Shown piece by piece: positions 11,027 through 22,900 of a stretch of DNA of 64,000 bases. A program made the translations under genes and the position numbers. The notes under the pieces are model-generated. The model was not told the origin of the DNA, ran no database searches, and worked only from the letters and a program-made list of their open reading frames with translations. Source of the stretch: Mactra quadrangularis (lineage: Eukaryota > Mollusca > Bivalvia > Venerida > Mactridae); NCBI GenBank assembly GCA_025267735.1, contig CM046298.1, forward strand, positions 27,721,866-27,785,865, in the 5' to 3' direction. Within the stretch, counting starts at the first letter, position 1. Each line of letters starts with the position of its first letter.

Positions 11027-11500
11027 TGATAGCAATCAAAAATAGTATAAACGATTTTCATGGATTGGCATATTTTTATTATATCTGAAGAAATGTGTCC
11101 ATTTTATGTTCTCTAACATGAACTTTAAAAGCCACAGAAAATCTTTCATGTCAATCAAATATAGTATAAACGAATTTCATGGAAAGTATGCATATTTTTA
11201 TTATATCTGAAGAAATATGTCCATGTTATGTTCTCTAACATGAACCTTAGAAGTTACAGAAAAACCTTACGTGTCAATCAAAAATAGTATAAACGAATTT
11301 CATGGAAAGTTTGCATATTTGTATTATATCTGACGAAATATGTCCATGTTATGTTCTCTAACATGAACCTTAGAAGCAACAGAAAAATCTTCCGTAACAC
11401 TCAAAAATAGTATAAACGAATTTCATGGAAAGTAAACATGTATCCATTGCTTTTTCATTATATCTGAAGAAATGTGTCCATGTTATGTTCTCGAACATGT
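11027..11500 (+). repeat. ~120-bp tandem satellite, block C
   Basis: About four units of the block B family are present. The first is shortened. Each keeps the CATGTTA/TAACATG hairpin around TGTTCTC. Confidence 0.85.
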
Positions 11501-11739
11501 ATAAGGACCAAACCTTTTTTTGCTTTTTTATGGGTTCATATCAACATCTATAGCAGGTATGGAAAAGCATTTCCTGACGCCAAGGCATGAGGCAAATGCA
11601 AACAAGGTTAACCTTGTCAATATCTGGAATAACATTCCATGTTGCATACTATCATCACAGACAGAAGAGTCTTCTCATAAGAAATTTAACTAAGACATTC
11701 AATACGTTTATCTGGAGATATCTGTCCTAATCCAGGAAA

Positions 11740-12320
11740 GTTCCTATTATTGTTATTACTGTCATTATTATTATCATTATTACCATTATTACAATTATCA
11801 TTGATTTTTAATTATAATTGCTATAAGTACATGTACAGGAATGTCTTCAATAGTAGACATTGGTCATATAGTATCAGCTTACTACAACAATAAGTTGTAT
11901 TGCTCCTTTTTTCGTAAATAAGATCCTAACTAACAGTCTTTTTTATTCATAAATATTGTTATTATTACCACTGTTAAATATCATTGTTATTATTACTGTT
12001 TTCATGACCAATACTGTGTTGATCTGAAGAGTGGACAATGGTCATCTAGATGCAGTACTAGCTGACTGTAACAATGCTTTTAGTACTATTTCCGTTTTTA
12101 GAAAAACGGTATTGAAATAAAGTTATTACTATTATATAATTATAACTGTTATAATTTTTAATATCATTATTATTATTATTATTATCATTGCTATAATTAC
12201 CAAGACAGGGATGTCTTGAATAGCAAACGATAGTTGTATAGTATAAGCTGACTGTAACAATAATTTCTTCAGTATTTTACTTTTCGAGAAAAACAGTCTT
12301 GACATTGAGTCATTTTAACT
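11740..12320 (+). repeat. ~180-200-bp satellite, block 2
   Basis: Three diverged units of the block 1 family are present, with ACAGGAATGTCTTCAATAGT-type cores separated by TTATTATTATT tracts. Confidence 0.75.
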
Positions 12321-12393
12321 GTAGGAATTTAGTCCGCGCATGCGCACAACTACTTCCGAGTGGGAAACTAACGTAAACAATTTTGACAGTCGC

Positions 12394-12545
12394 GATGGTT
12401 AAACACTGCATATTATTTCAGAGGGCTAATCAATACAACGTCTCGGTAAAAGAGAAAGAGATTGGTATCTTTAGATTCCCAATAGACAAGAGGAAGAGAA
12501 GGGCATGAATTAGGGCAGTCAACAGAAAGAATTGATCAGTAGACA
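12394..12545 (+). pseudogene. THAP-domain relic 2
   Basis: From ATG 12394 the frame reads MVKHCILFQ, then FRFPIDKRKRRA, stop, IRAVNRKN, stop. It matches THAP relic 1 in DNA and protein, including the TGA/TAG at the same place. It ends before the SEHF block, and the following sequence is unrelated. Confidence 0.55.
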
Positions 12546-12724
12546 GATTAGCGTATGTTCCGACCACTGGTCACGCAACTGCACCCTTAGACAACTTAAA
12601 ATGGCTGTTCTAACGTTTGATTCAATTTCTCGCTCATTTGACGAGCATTTTTACCTTACGTCACTACATTAAGACAAAGACAACAAGGGAGAAAGTTTGC
12701 TAATGAGTCGAACGTATCGTTCGT

Positions 12725-13765
12725 GAAGGAAATATAGTACTGGCTGACTGTAACAACACTTTTAAGTACAAAATGTAATTTTTTTTCTTCGAAAGAAAAA
12801 AACCTGAAGCAAAGTAATAATTATTATGATAACTGTTATTATTTTAACTGTTATTATCATTATTACTTTTGTTATTATAACTATTTTATGATTACAACTA
12901 TTACAGGGCTGTCCAGAATAGTAGATAATGGTAATATAGTACTTGCTGACTGTAACAACACTTTAAAGTATTATTTTTCTTCTTTGAAAGAAAAAACTTT
13001 GAAACAAAGTAATTATTACACTGTATAATGATAACTGTTATTATTTTAACTGTTATTATCATTATTACTATTTTTATTATTACAACTATTACAGGGCTGT
13101 CCAGAATAGTAGATAATTGTAATATAGTACTTGCTGACTGTAACAACACTTTTAAGTATTATTTTTCTTCTTTGACAGAAAAAACTTTGAAACAAAGTAA
13201 TTATTATAATGATAACTGTTATTATTATAACTGTTATTATCATTATTACTTTTGTTATGATTACTATTTTTATTATTTCAACTATTACAGGGCTGTCCAG
13301 AATAGTAGATAATGGTAATATAGTACTTGCTGACTGTAACAACACTTAAGTATTATTTTTCTTCTTAAAAAACCCTTAAAAAGTAATTATTATTATGAAA
13401 ACTGTTGTTATTATTATAACTGTTTAATTCTATTGTTATTACCATTTTATTATAATTACTATTACAGTGGTGTCCTGAATAGTGGATGATAGTTATATAG
13501 CACTTGCTGACTGTAGCAATACTGATATTACTATTTTCATTTTGAGAAAAGAAAGAGCTTGAAATAAACTCATTATTATTGCTTATATCATTACTGTTAT
13601 TATTGATATTATTAATGTTATTACTGATATGCTTACACTTTTTTTATTATAATAACTATTTTGATGTCCTGACAAGTAGACAATGGTCATCTAGTTTTAG
13701 CTGACTGTAACTAAACAAGTACTTTTTACTTGTTATAAAAACTTAAAATAAAGTCAGCATTATTA
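12725..13765 (+). repeat. ~180-200-bp satellite, block 3
   Basis: This is the most homogeneous block. Units at about 12905, 13090 and 13285 start with ACAGGGCTGTCCAGAATAGT and run through GTACTTGCTGACTGTAACAA, a TTTTTCTTCTTTGAAAGAAA palindrome and TTATTATTATT tracts; more diverged units follow. The open frames in this block are low-complexity artefacts. Confidence 0.85.
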
Positions 13766-13927
13766 TACCAGTAATGAAATAGATCATAACTGCTTTTATT
13801 TTGTGGATGATGTAAACCAAACTGTGGTTGGCTCCCGCACACATGTATAAAAAATAAATGAATACATGTTTCTCTGTCACTTTCAGTCCACAAACAGACT
13901 GCTTTACAACAATATCACAATAACAAT

Positions 13928-14560
13928 ATGCCACGAGGTCGTGGAAGCAAAAGAAAAGGCAACATGAGGAACAGTGATGTTCGGGAAAAGAGAATGCAAC
14001 TTTGTAGTGAAGCTACAAGAACGACGGAAGAAGACAAGGATATCTGGATCCTAGGTGATTCCATCTTATATTGGGCGGGGAAGAGAGCCTAAGAAAAGGA
14101 TACCTACACACAAGCAAAAACTGTTGCATGGTGGGGCATAAGAGGCATGTCATGGCAAGACTTCACTCATAGTTTGCAACTGAAAGTGGCACTAAGGCAG
14201 TCTCCCGAATTCAAATTTATTCATCGGAGAGGGAATGATTTGCTAAACATGAATGCTTAGGAAATTTTCACCCTTATGAAGAAGGAATGTACTATTTAAG
14301 ACAGACCTTCCCTAAAACAACAATCATATGGGTTGACATCCTCCAAAGGATGAAATGGGGAGAGTCAAGGGCTACTAATCTTGCAATAAAAATAAAAGAA
14401 AAAAGATTAACTGAAAAGACAGACAACTTACAAAAGCTACGAGCCGTAAGCTAACTATTGATATAAATGTTAAAACACCCGGGTTTTATAGACCAGAGGG
14501 CATTCATCTGTCAGACATTGGTTTAGATATGTACCTGAATGCTATTTAAGACAAAACGGG
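13928..14560 (+). pseudogene. SGNH-hydrolase-like relic, tandem copy 1
   Basis: ATG 13928 opens a basic N-terminus (MPRGRGSKRKG), then DIWILGDSI (block I, GDS at about 14053), then a stop at about 14090. Later frames show WWGIRGMSW (block II), HRRGNDLL (block III), IIWVDILQ-like residues, and FYRPEGIHLSDIGLDMYLNA near 14490-14550 (block V). Stops and frame breaks show decay. An arginine/lysine-rich N-terminus in front of an SGNH domain suggests an element protein. Confidence 0.65.
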
Positions 14561-14639
14561 GACCCTTTTACACAAAGAAAATACAATGGAAAACCACATT
14601 ATATGAAGACAGCAGGTTCTAAGCCTAGCGACAAAGTCG

Positions 14640-15215
14640 TTGAAAAAAGAGAAAGTAGCCTGATAGTTATGCTACAAGAAAGTTGAAAAAGGACAAGGAT
14701 GTCTGGATCCTGGGTGATTCCATCCCATTTTGGGCGGGAAAAAAACAAAAGAAAAGGGAACATTCACAAAAGCAAAAATTGTTACATGGTGGGGCTTAAG
14801 AGGCATGTCCTGGAGAGATTGTACCCATAGTTTGCAACTGGAAGTGGCACTAAGGCAGCTACCCGAATTCATACAAATTCATCGAAGGGAATGATTTGTT
14901 AAGCATGAATGTACAAGAAAATTTCACTCTATGACAGGCCTGCCATAACAAAACACTCATTTGGGTTGACATCCTTCAAAGATATGAAATGGAAAGAGTC
15001 AAGGGCTACTTACCATGCAATAGAATTAAAAAGAGAAAAAAGAATTTACTGTGAAGACAGATAGCTTGCAAAAGCTAAGAACCTAAGCTAACCTAAGCTA
15101 ACTAATGCTATTAATATAAAAATACCTGGGTTTTATAGACCAGAGGGCATACATGTATCGGAAATTGGTCTATACATTTACCTGAAAGCTATTGAAGACA
15201 AACCATGGAACCTTT
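14640..15215 (+). pseudogene. SGNH-hydrolase-like relic, tandem copy 2
   Basis: This is a second, more decayed copy of the preceding unit in the same order: DVWILGDSIPFW (about 14697), a WWGL-RGMSW block, GNDLL, and FYRPEGIHVSEIGLYIYL near 15130. Several stops and deletions are present. Copies 1 and 2 are about 70-80% alike by eye, so the unit was duplicated in tandem before or during decay. Confidence 0.65.
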
Positions 15216-15299
15216 TACACAAAAAACCAGTGTGTAAGAAGAAAGTAGGTTCTAAGTCTTATGGCAAAGTCATTAATTTTTTCTTTTCAAATTAGTAGT

Positions 15300-15875
15300 G
15301 AGGTAGATCCACTTTACAATAGAAATTATAATATACATTGAAACATTATCTTGTGATCAAAAAAGCCAAACTTAAGTCTTTTCACAGTAATTAATTTCAC
15401 AAAGAATAAAATTCCACCAACATTTTAACCAAACAAAAAAGAGAATCATGGATTGTCCACTTTGGGAAATTCATTCCATGGCTGTCAATCCTCTAACAAA
15501 TAAAGGCATATACAATGATGATAATAGTTTGGTGTATTATTTCCTGAAAACACTTTGATACCTATATTTTTCAGTGACATAAAGCATGTTTTCTTCTGAC
15601 AGTGATAAACTATTGATTGATAAAACATTTTATGAGTAACTTAGGTAAATTTTATTCAACTGTCAATGACATATACATTGACCCTGCTGATTAAAGTACT
15701 TGACAGATGTTAGTTAATACCTATACATAAATATGGACAACTATGTTTACTGATAGTGAGTACAGGAAGTACTATAGGAAGTATTTAAATCAGCTGAGTT
15801 AATGTAAGCACCACAGACAGTTAAAGGAATTTTACCAATACTTAAAAATTAAAACATACATCAAGAAGTATAATA
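15300..15875. other. AT-rich stretch, nothing recognised
   Basis: No supported gene, RNA or repeat was seen between the SGNH relics and the mariner-type MITE. Confidence 0.4.
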
Positions 15876-16266
15876 CAGTACCCACCAAAAGTTTCAAGAC
15901 ATAAGAAATTTACTACAATTCTTAATTTTTGATGATTATTTTTGTAGAATCATTACTTTTTAAATATTTAAGTATAGCTTGTGATAAAATGAAAAACAAT
16001 TTTCATGAATCCAGCACATTTTTAAGATTCAGCAACTGAAATCAGAAAGCCTCCAAAACCATGTTTATTGTAATTATTTTCCATAACCCAGTTTTTATAC
16101 TACATGTATTTTTGTAGTCTCAGTAATAATTAATAATAATGATAACCAAAAATTAAGCAAAACTAAAGAGCATTTCAAATGAAATGGAAATAAAACATTT
16201 CCTTAAAAAAAAACTATGTAAAAGGCTTACAACATTAAATTGTCTCCAAACTTTTGGTGGGTACAG
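15876..16266. mobile_element. Tc1/mariner-type MITE, copy 1
   Basis: It is a 391-bp element starting CAGTACCCACCAAAAGTTT and ending with the near-inverse AAACTTTTGGTGGGTACAG, flanked by TA on both sides. Copies are at 49327-49706 and 59367-59771. It has no coding capacity. Confidence 0.85.
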
Positions 16267-16436
16267 TATATCATGATGAAACAATGACCATCTATTTACA
16301 TCAGTCATGACCTTAAATTCTCCCAAGCACAAGCTCTGAAATTGCTTTGTAATATAATAAACAGCAATATTGTTGACTAGCCTAATAATTTTCACAAGCA
16401 AGATCAGGTCATTTTTTTTAATCAACTCAATTCAGG

Positions 16437-16622
16437 TCATTTTACTGCATCCAGTGCACCTAACCTAGCTTTCCTGGACCCTTGTCTATAACCAGTACTC
16501 ACCTACCCTTCCACAAGGCCGGAAACTTCTCAACCTTTCCGGTTGGGATTCAAACCTGTACCCCTTTGGGACACGAGATTCCAAATCCTGGCGCGCTACC
16601 AACTGTGCTTCTGACCCGGGTT
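16437..16622 (-). repeat. tRNA-Pro-derived SINE, partial
   Basis: On the minus strand this has the head (GGGTCAGAAGCACAGTTGG, GATTTGGAATCTCGTGTCCC) joined to the tail part (TTGAGAAGTTTCCGGCCTTG, AGCTAGGTTAGGTGC). The middle of the body is deleted. Confidence 0.8.
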
Positions 16623-16917
16623 TTTACTGATTTCATAAAACAACTAACAGGGTAACAAATCAACTTCTACAGCAGACAAAAATAGCAGCAGAGCTTCCTA
16701 GAAGTTATTATCATGTACAAGAAAACAGTATAAATGTGGTGATTTTCACATCCACAGAGCACTTACAACATAAAAAACAATTCTATGATGAATTATTGAT
16801 ACATGTTTGCCTTGAATTTGTATTACAGAAAATATCACAAGATGATCACAAGGTGCTGTACTAAAAGTGGTGGTAAATGTTGTTGTTTCTATCATTAAAA
16901 CTTCACTACACTGTATC

Positions 16918-19900
16918 CTATGATTCTTCCATATCATCATCATCATCATCAGATGTAACATCATCATCATCAGCTTGAGATATACACTTTGGACAATTAC
17001 ATGTGAATAAATAATTCTCTCTGGAAGAAAACAAGGTAAAGTGCTGTTTAAATTCAGCTTCCATATACAAGTAAGCATAGTCGAGATAATGCGAATTGAC
17101 TGTATACTAATATATTTTAGTAAGATCATAGGTTCTAATACATAACTGCTCTAAAATAGATTTTTCTGAATTAAATTTTTTTAAGAAGTTATCAAGTTTG
17201 GATTTCAAGGAGGAAATATTTATGAAGGTAATATAGGATAGTTTCAGATAGTAGTCAGTTACAAGTTCAGACAACTTATACATGTATTAATGAATGAAGA
17301 ATATCTTTAACTAAGAAGTCACTACATAATAGATCTAATCCGGAATTCAAATTTATGGGTTTAAGTCCGTGCACACACAGGACAAACAAAGTTTTCTACA
17401 CATAATTGCTAAATAGCGCGAACTATGGATTAAATCCTATTGTTCTTTGTACCTGTGTTTTTATTGTAACGGTAAAAGTTTGTTTGTACCAGAGGGGAAA
17501 ACCCAAATATTTTTTAATTTCCAGATGTAGTCTATAAGTCACATCAAGGGCTTTTGAACATATTTTCAATATGAAAAGAGGGCTATACAAATGTGGTATA
17601 TATCACTGATAAGTTTTAAAGTCATAGACTGTAATGTCAAAATACTTACTTTAATATTTTTTGTCTTGTATGACGACTTCTATCAATTTCACATCCATCC
17701 AAATAACTGATACAAACTTCCTGAAAATATCAGAAAAAGGAAAAATTAGATTTTAAATAACAATGGTCGTAGAAAATAATTCATAAAGAGGGCATTCAGG
17801 CAAGTTGAAAATAATCAGTAATAAAAATATCTATATCCAAAACTAAACACAGCTTTCATTTTTGATGCAATTTTGAAGTTTAAAGGACCCATAATTCCAT
17901 ATTTACCCTAGTTAGGGGGATCCAAACTTTTTCGGGGGTGAGGGGGGGTGGGGGTGTGGGTTTGTGTGTTTCAAAACCTTCGAACCACAACCATATTACT
18001 GTTTGCAGAATAACGCAACATATCAATAATGAAAACTGCGTAAACCATTAGATCTATGTTAACACACAAAGGCAAGCACGAGAAAATTGCTTCTTGCTAC
18101 TTCAAAATGACATACATTAAAAAAAAGTCATAGACGGGTACATTTTGGAAAAATCAGTCCATACCCCCCTCTGACCCCCCCCCCCCTTTGGATCCCCCAT
18201 GGATATTCATATAAATTTGATTCCAAATTTCGAGGAGTCTTACCAACTACATACATCAGGCTACCCCACACAATAATTGTGTGGTCTCATACTGTACTCC
18301 CAGACTATGGTGTTTAACCCTGTCTCAAATAAGACAAATGCAAACCACTAGGTAATGTATGAGTGTGCATAGTAAATGTTAAAAGCTATAAAAAGTGAGT
18401 AGGTCATCTTACAGCAACAACATGACTGGGAAGGTTTCAAAAAGCATATTAAAGCACCATAAAAATCCACAGAAAAACCACTGTGAGTCGAAGCATTATA
18501 ATAATTTGCTGCCTTAATGCAAATAGTACCAACATGTTCTTAAATCTTATATAAGATGGTACTTTTTTGGTTTAAGTCGATGATTATGCCTGATGTATGA
18601 CTTGTCCTAAATTACCTTCACCCCCATAGTGGCCTTGACCTTTGAGCTACATTGCCAGGACACAAAATTCCTAACAGACAGACAGATAGACAGGTAGACC
18701 ATAACATACTGACAAACTGTTTTGGGGGGGATTCCTACCGGTACCCCCTTCGGGACACGAGATTCCAAATCCCGGCGAGCTACCAACTGCGCTATCACCA
18801 TATAAAAATCTACAAAATTGACCATACCTGTTCTGGTTCAATATCTTCTAAAGCAACCAATGATAATGTATGATTCTCATTTAAAAACTGTATTTCTGCA
18901 TTTGGTGCACAACTATGATTACCTACAAAACAATACAATATTGTAATAGTGATTTATACAAACCAACATAGTTATGCCTGTTAATAACTGAATAGAAGAA
19001 CAAACAAATGTTGAACATTATTAATTCCAATACAACAATATACATTGTACATCGAGGGTTGCCTGCAAGACTGTAGTGAGTGCACTGCGTAAAAGTGCGA
19101 ATTACTACAGTCTTGCGGTCAACCCTCAATATGCATCTATTAATAATTCCATGGTTAGCATCCAAACCAATGGAAGGAAATCTTTATAGAATACAGGAAC
19201 CAAGCAAAGGATATAAAGTAGAATACTGGTACCCAGTTTATACTTACATGAACTTTGAGCCTTGTATAAACCAACACCTTCACAATTTAAGAATGTATCA
19301 GATACTGAAATAAATTATATCATGCAATATTATTGCAATTGTAATATAACAAAGGAACAAAAATTCGAGATACAGAAAATATATATAATATTCCTTTGAA
19401 TCTTACAACACTGGTAGACAAGTAACAAATATTAGGATTTACACACGCATCAATCTCTGTAAACAGATATCCTGAAGAGTGTTGACGTTGAGATGACCTT
19501 TATGTGGGCCAATCAATGTGCAACTTTCATCTAGACGAAACACTATTAATATCATTTTGATTTCGTAATTTCTATTTTTAGACCAAGGTTTGCAAGCTAT
19601 TTTGACAGCAGTATTATTCACAGTTTGCAATTGGACTGCTCATTTCAAATTGCATGACGTAGACAATGTAAACAAATTACTAAACGTAACGATTTAGTCA
19701 TGAATATCATAATCAGAAAAGGTCACCTGAACGTGACTCTCGTAAGAAAACGGCCAGATATAAATTAGCAAGAAGGCGAGCATAAAATTTTAGATTGGGT
19801 TTTAATCAGATTGCACACACAGGTAAACATCTTTAAAACTGAAACCATTTCTATGATCAGGGATTATCAATCGGGAGTGTTGAGTCATCTGAATTGTAAC

Positions 19901-22900
19901 GTTAGTATGAAATCCTAAACACCAAAAGCTTTAATCAAAGTTGTAGATAACAAATAGGTTGTCTACAAATGACACCCATTATTTCTTGCTTAAAAAACAA
20001 ATAGATTGGTAACAATAGCTCATCTTAAGTACTTCATGCTCAGTGAACAAAAAATAAGTGACTTTTTTTATAAAAAAAATCACTAGACCTCCAAATCCAA
20101 ACCTCACTAAAACATGTTAACGAAAACTTGATCACTCTAAAGTATCATACACTCTTTCCTTTTCTTAACCCATAAAACAAACCATAATTCAGCAGTATCT
20201 ACTCACTGAAACCTACATTCATCCCACTGACCCCCTGAAGTCCCTATGTGTTGCCTCCTTGTCACTTTCCAAATATCAAGAAACAAACATATATAAAAAC
20301 AAACCTTTCTCTAAATCTTCATATAACTGGTCTATAAACTGATCCAGTTGTTGTTTCTCTTCATCAGGTAGATCTAACTTCTCACAATTCTTTACCCATA
20401 CACTAATTGAACTATAAATGTATAATGGAAAGTTCATCATAATAAATCAGGGACATAGAAAACAGAGATCATATTGAGACCATGTTGTTTTTTTACAGGG
20501 TTTAATGCTGTGTCAACACATATTGGTCATTTATGGCATCCAGCACACCCTTCCACAAGGCCAGAAACTTCTCCATATACCTTATTAATGGAGGAAAATT
20601 GACATTATTGTCAAAGTTTCATGGAAGGGTATAACCTACCAGGTGGGATTCTTACCCTTACCCCCTCATGACACGAGATTCCAAAGCCAGGCATGCTACC
20701 AACAGTAACCATAATGGGTCGGGCTAAAAGATCCTTTTTAATGGAATGTAAAAATCTGGGTCATGTTCAATCAAGCGTATATTGTCAAGGGAAAGCAAGA
20801 AACAGCCAGAGTAAGAATCCAACCGGCTAGCTCAGTCAGTAGTATGCAAGTCTACTGATCTAGGGGGTTGTGGGTTCGATTTCTGGGTGGAGTATACTTT
20901 CGTGGAGCTTAGTCATGATATTATTTCTATGGCCATTCTCCCTCCTACCAATGATTCTCAATTATGTAAGGCAGATGTCAGTCCTTGACGAAAGTATGTA
21001 CTAAGTAGTTTGTTAACAGCTAATTCCAGAGATTTAGCCTTTCCAGGAACAGTGAGTAGGTTGACTGACGGCTGTTATATGACCTGTACAATTTTTTTCG
21101 CAACACTGTATCATACAGCTACATTACCTTGTATGGTTTATAGGGAGCAAAAGTCAATAAGTAGGTTATATCAGATAATCCCATTTTTTTACACTGTAAT
21201 TTTGATAGTTTTAAAGAAACATTCACTGTTTTCATGAACACGTGACAAAATGCATAATTTTTGCTATATTATATTGCCATCAAATGTATTACCTGGAGCC
21301 TATCCCTTGTTGGTTGGTACCCATTAAAGCAAACATTGACCGGAAACCATCCCCAGTAAACCACTGAAACCAAACAACAATAAATGAAGTTAATAAACAT
21401 GTAATACTATACAAAGTCTAAAATATTTTACACACAGACCAAAAAAACTAACACTCGTCTCCAATGTCATTCTTTTAGGAACGATTGATTAAAATTAGAA
21501 AAAAAAATTACAACAAAATGTAATCGACTGTAGGGATTTCTCAAAAACAAATTATATAAATGTTAAGATCAGGGCTTGAATTTAATAAAATATTGGACTT
21601 GCACACTTTTGCGAGTTGATTTTATTTCAACTGGCAAAAAATGAAGTAAATCGCTCGCATTTTTTCTCCAAATTTTAATTGCATAATTATAGAGTAACTA
21701 TTTCATTTGAAGTATAAAACAACATAGTACTATATTTAACCATAGATATAACAAAGGCGTTATTGTAGGATATGTAGACTATCGAACATGTTTGTACTGT
21801 GAATATTTTTGCAATGATTTCAACTTGAGAAATTTGCGAATAAAAAATAAAAGTTACTATCAATTTTCAAAATGAACTCACATTTTGCCAGTATGTGAGC
21901 TTAAATTCGAGCCCTGGTTAAGATATAAATATACAAACCTGTTTAACCCTTTCATCATACATTGCTTCAGTGACCAGTGATCTCATTAATTCTAAATGTT
22001 CCTACAAACATAGAAAACATAAGAGTTAATTACATTGTGTATCATTATTGATATATAAATGTCACAGGGAAAGAAAAATATGCAGCCTGACCGGGACTCG
22101 AACCCAGGACCTCTCGCTTACAGGGCGAGTGCTCTCCCGACTGAGCTATCCGGCCGCTTACACATCCTTCTTCCCATAAAGTGAACAGGTAAGTGCCGTG
22201 ACATAGAGTTAATACATAATGTATAGTCTTAACCTGAGCTTGACCTTTATTCAAGAATATATTAAACTCAGTATTTACAGACTATTTTTGTCTTTGTTTG
22301 TAAATCACACTTTATCGGAAGCTTACGGCAAATACACTTTCTAAACAATTAATTTTGTTTTCATAAGAATAAATACTTTGAAAATGTGTCACAATATTGT
22401 GGACTTCCCTCACAATTTGGGCAAAATGAAGCAGACATAGGCAAAATGGAGATTAAATTGTTATAAGCTCTACAACATAACTACATCACTTAGTTGAATG
22501 TCTTTTACATTAATAGGCCATGCCTATAATCATATCAATAGATAACAGAATATTAGCTCAAATTTGACAACAAAAAACCCAGAATTGAAAGTAAAGACCA
22601 TTTTCTGAAAAAAACAACAACAGTAAAACAAACAATGAAAAGTATACAAGTATCAGATAAGCTGTTTTTATTACCTGATGACTAAGAAGTTTATGAATTG
22701 CTTGTTCTTCTTCATTAACTGTAGTTTGTACGAATCTACTAAAATCATTCAATAAACTCATTGGATCATCTGCCTGTAACAAAAATCAAACAAGAAATGT
22801 AATGCGGAAACCACATTAAAGCCGGATTTAAAAACTTTAATGCAAAAATTCTGAAGGGAAATAATCCATACAAAGCCAGTTAGAGTTGTAGTTACTTTCT

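Noticed and set aside
13028..13345. Overlapping ORFs on both strands rich in Ile, Thr, Tyr and Asn
   Set aside because: They are translations of TTATTATTATT tracts in the 180-200-bp satellite and follow the repeat period.
16746..17129. 127-residue ORF on the minus strand overlapping the SMYD5 last exon
   Set aside because: It is in a different frame from the SMYD5 exon, whose frame gives CNCPKC and the acidic tail with correct splice phase.
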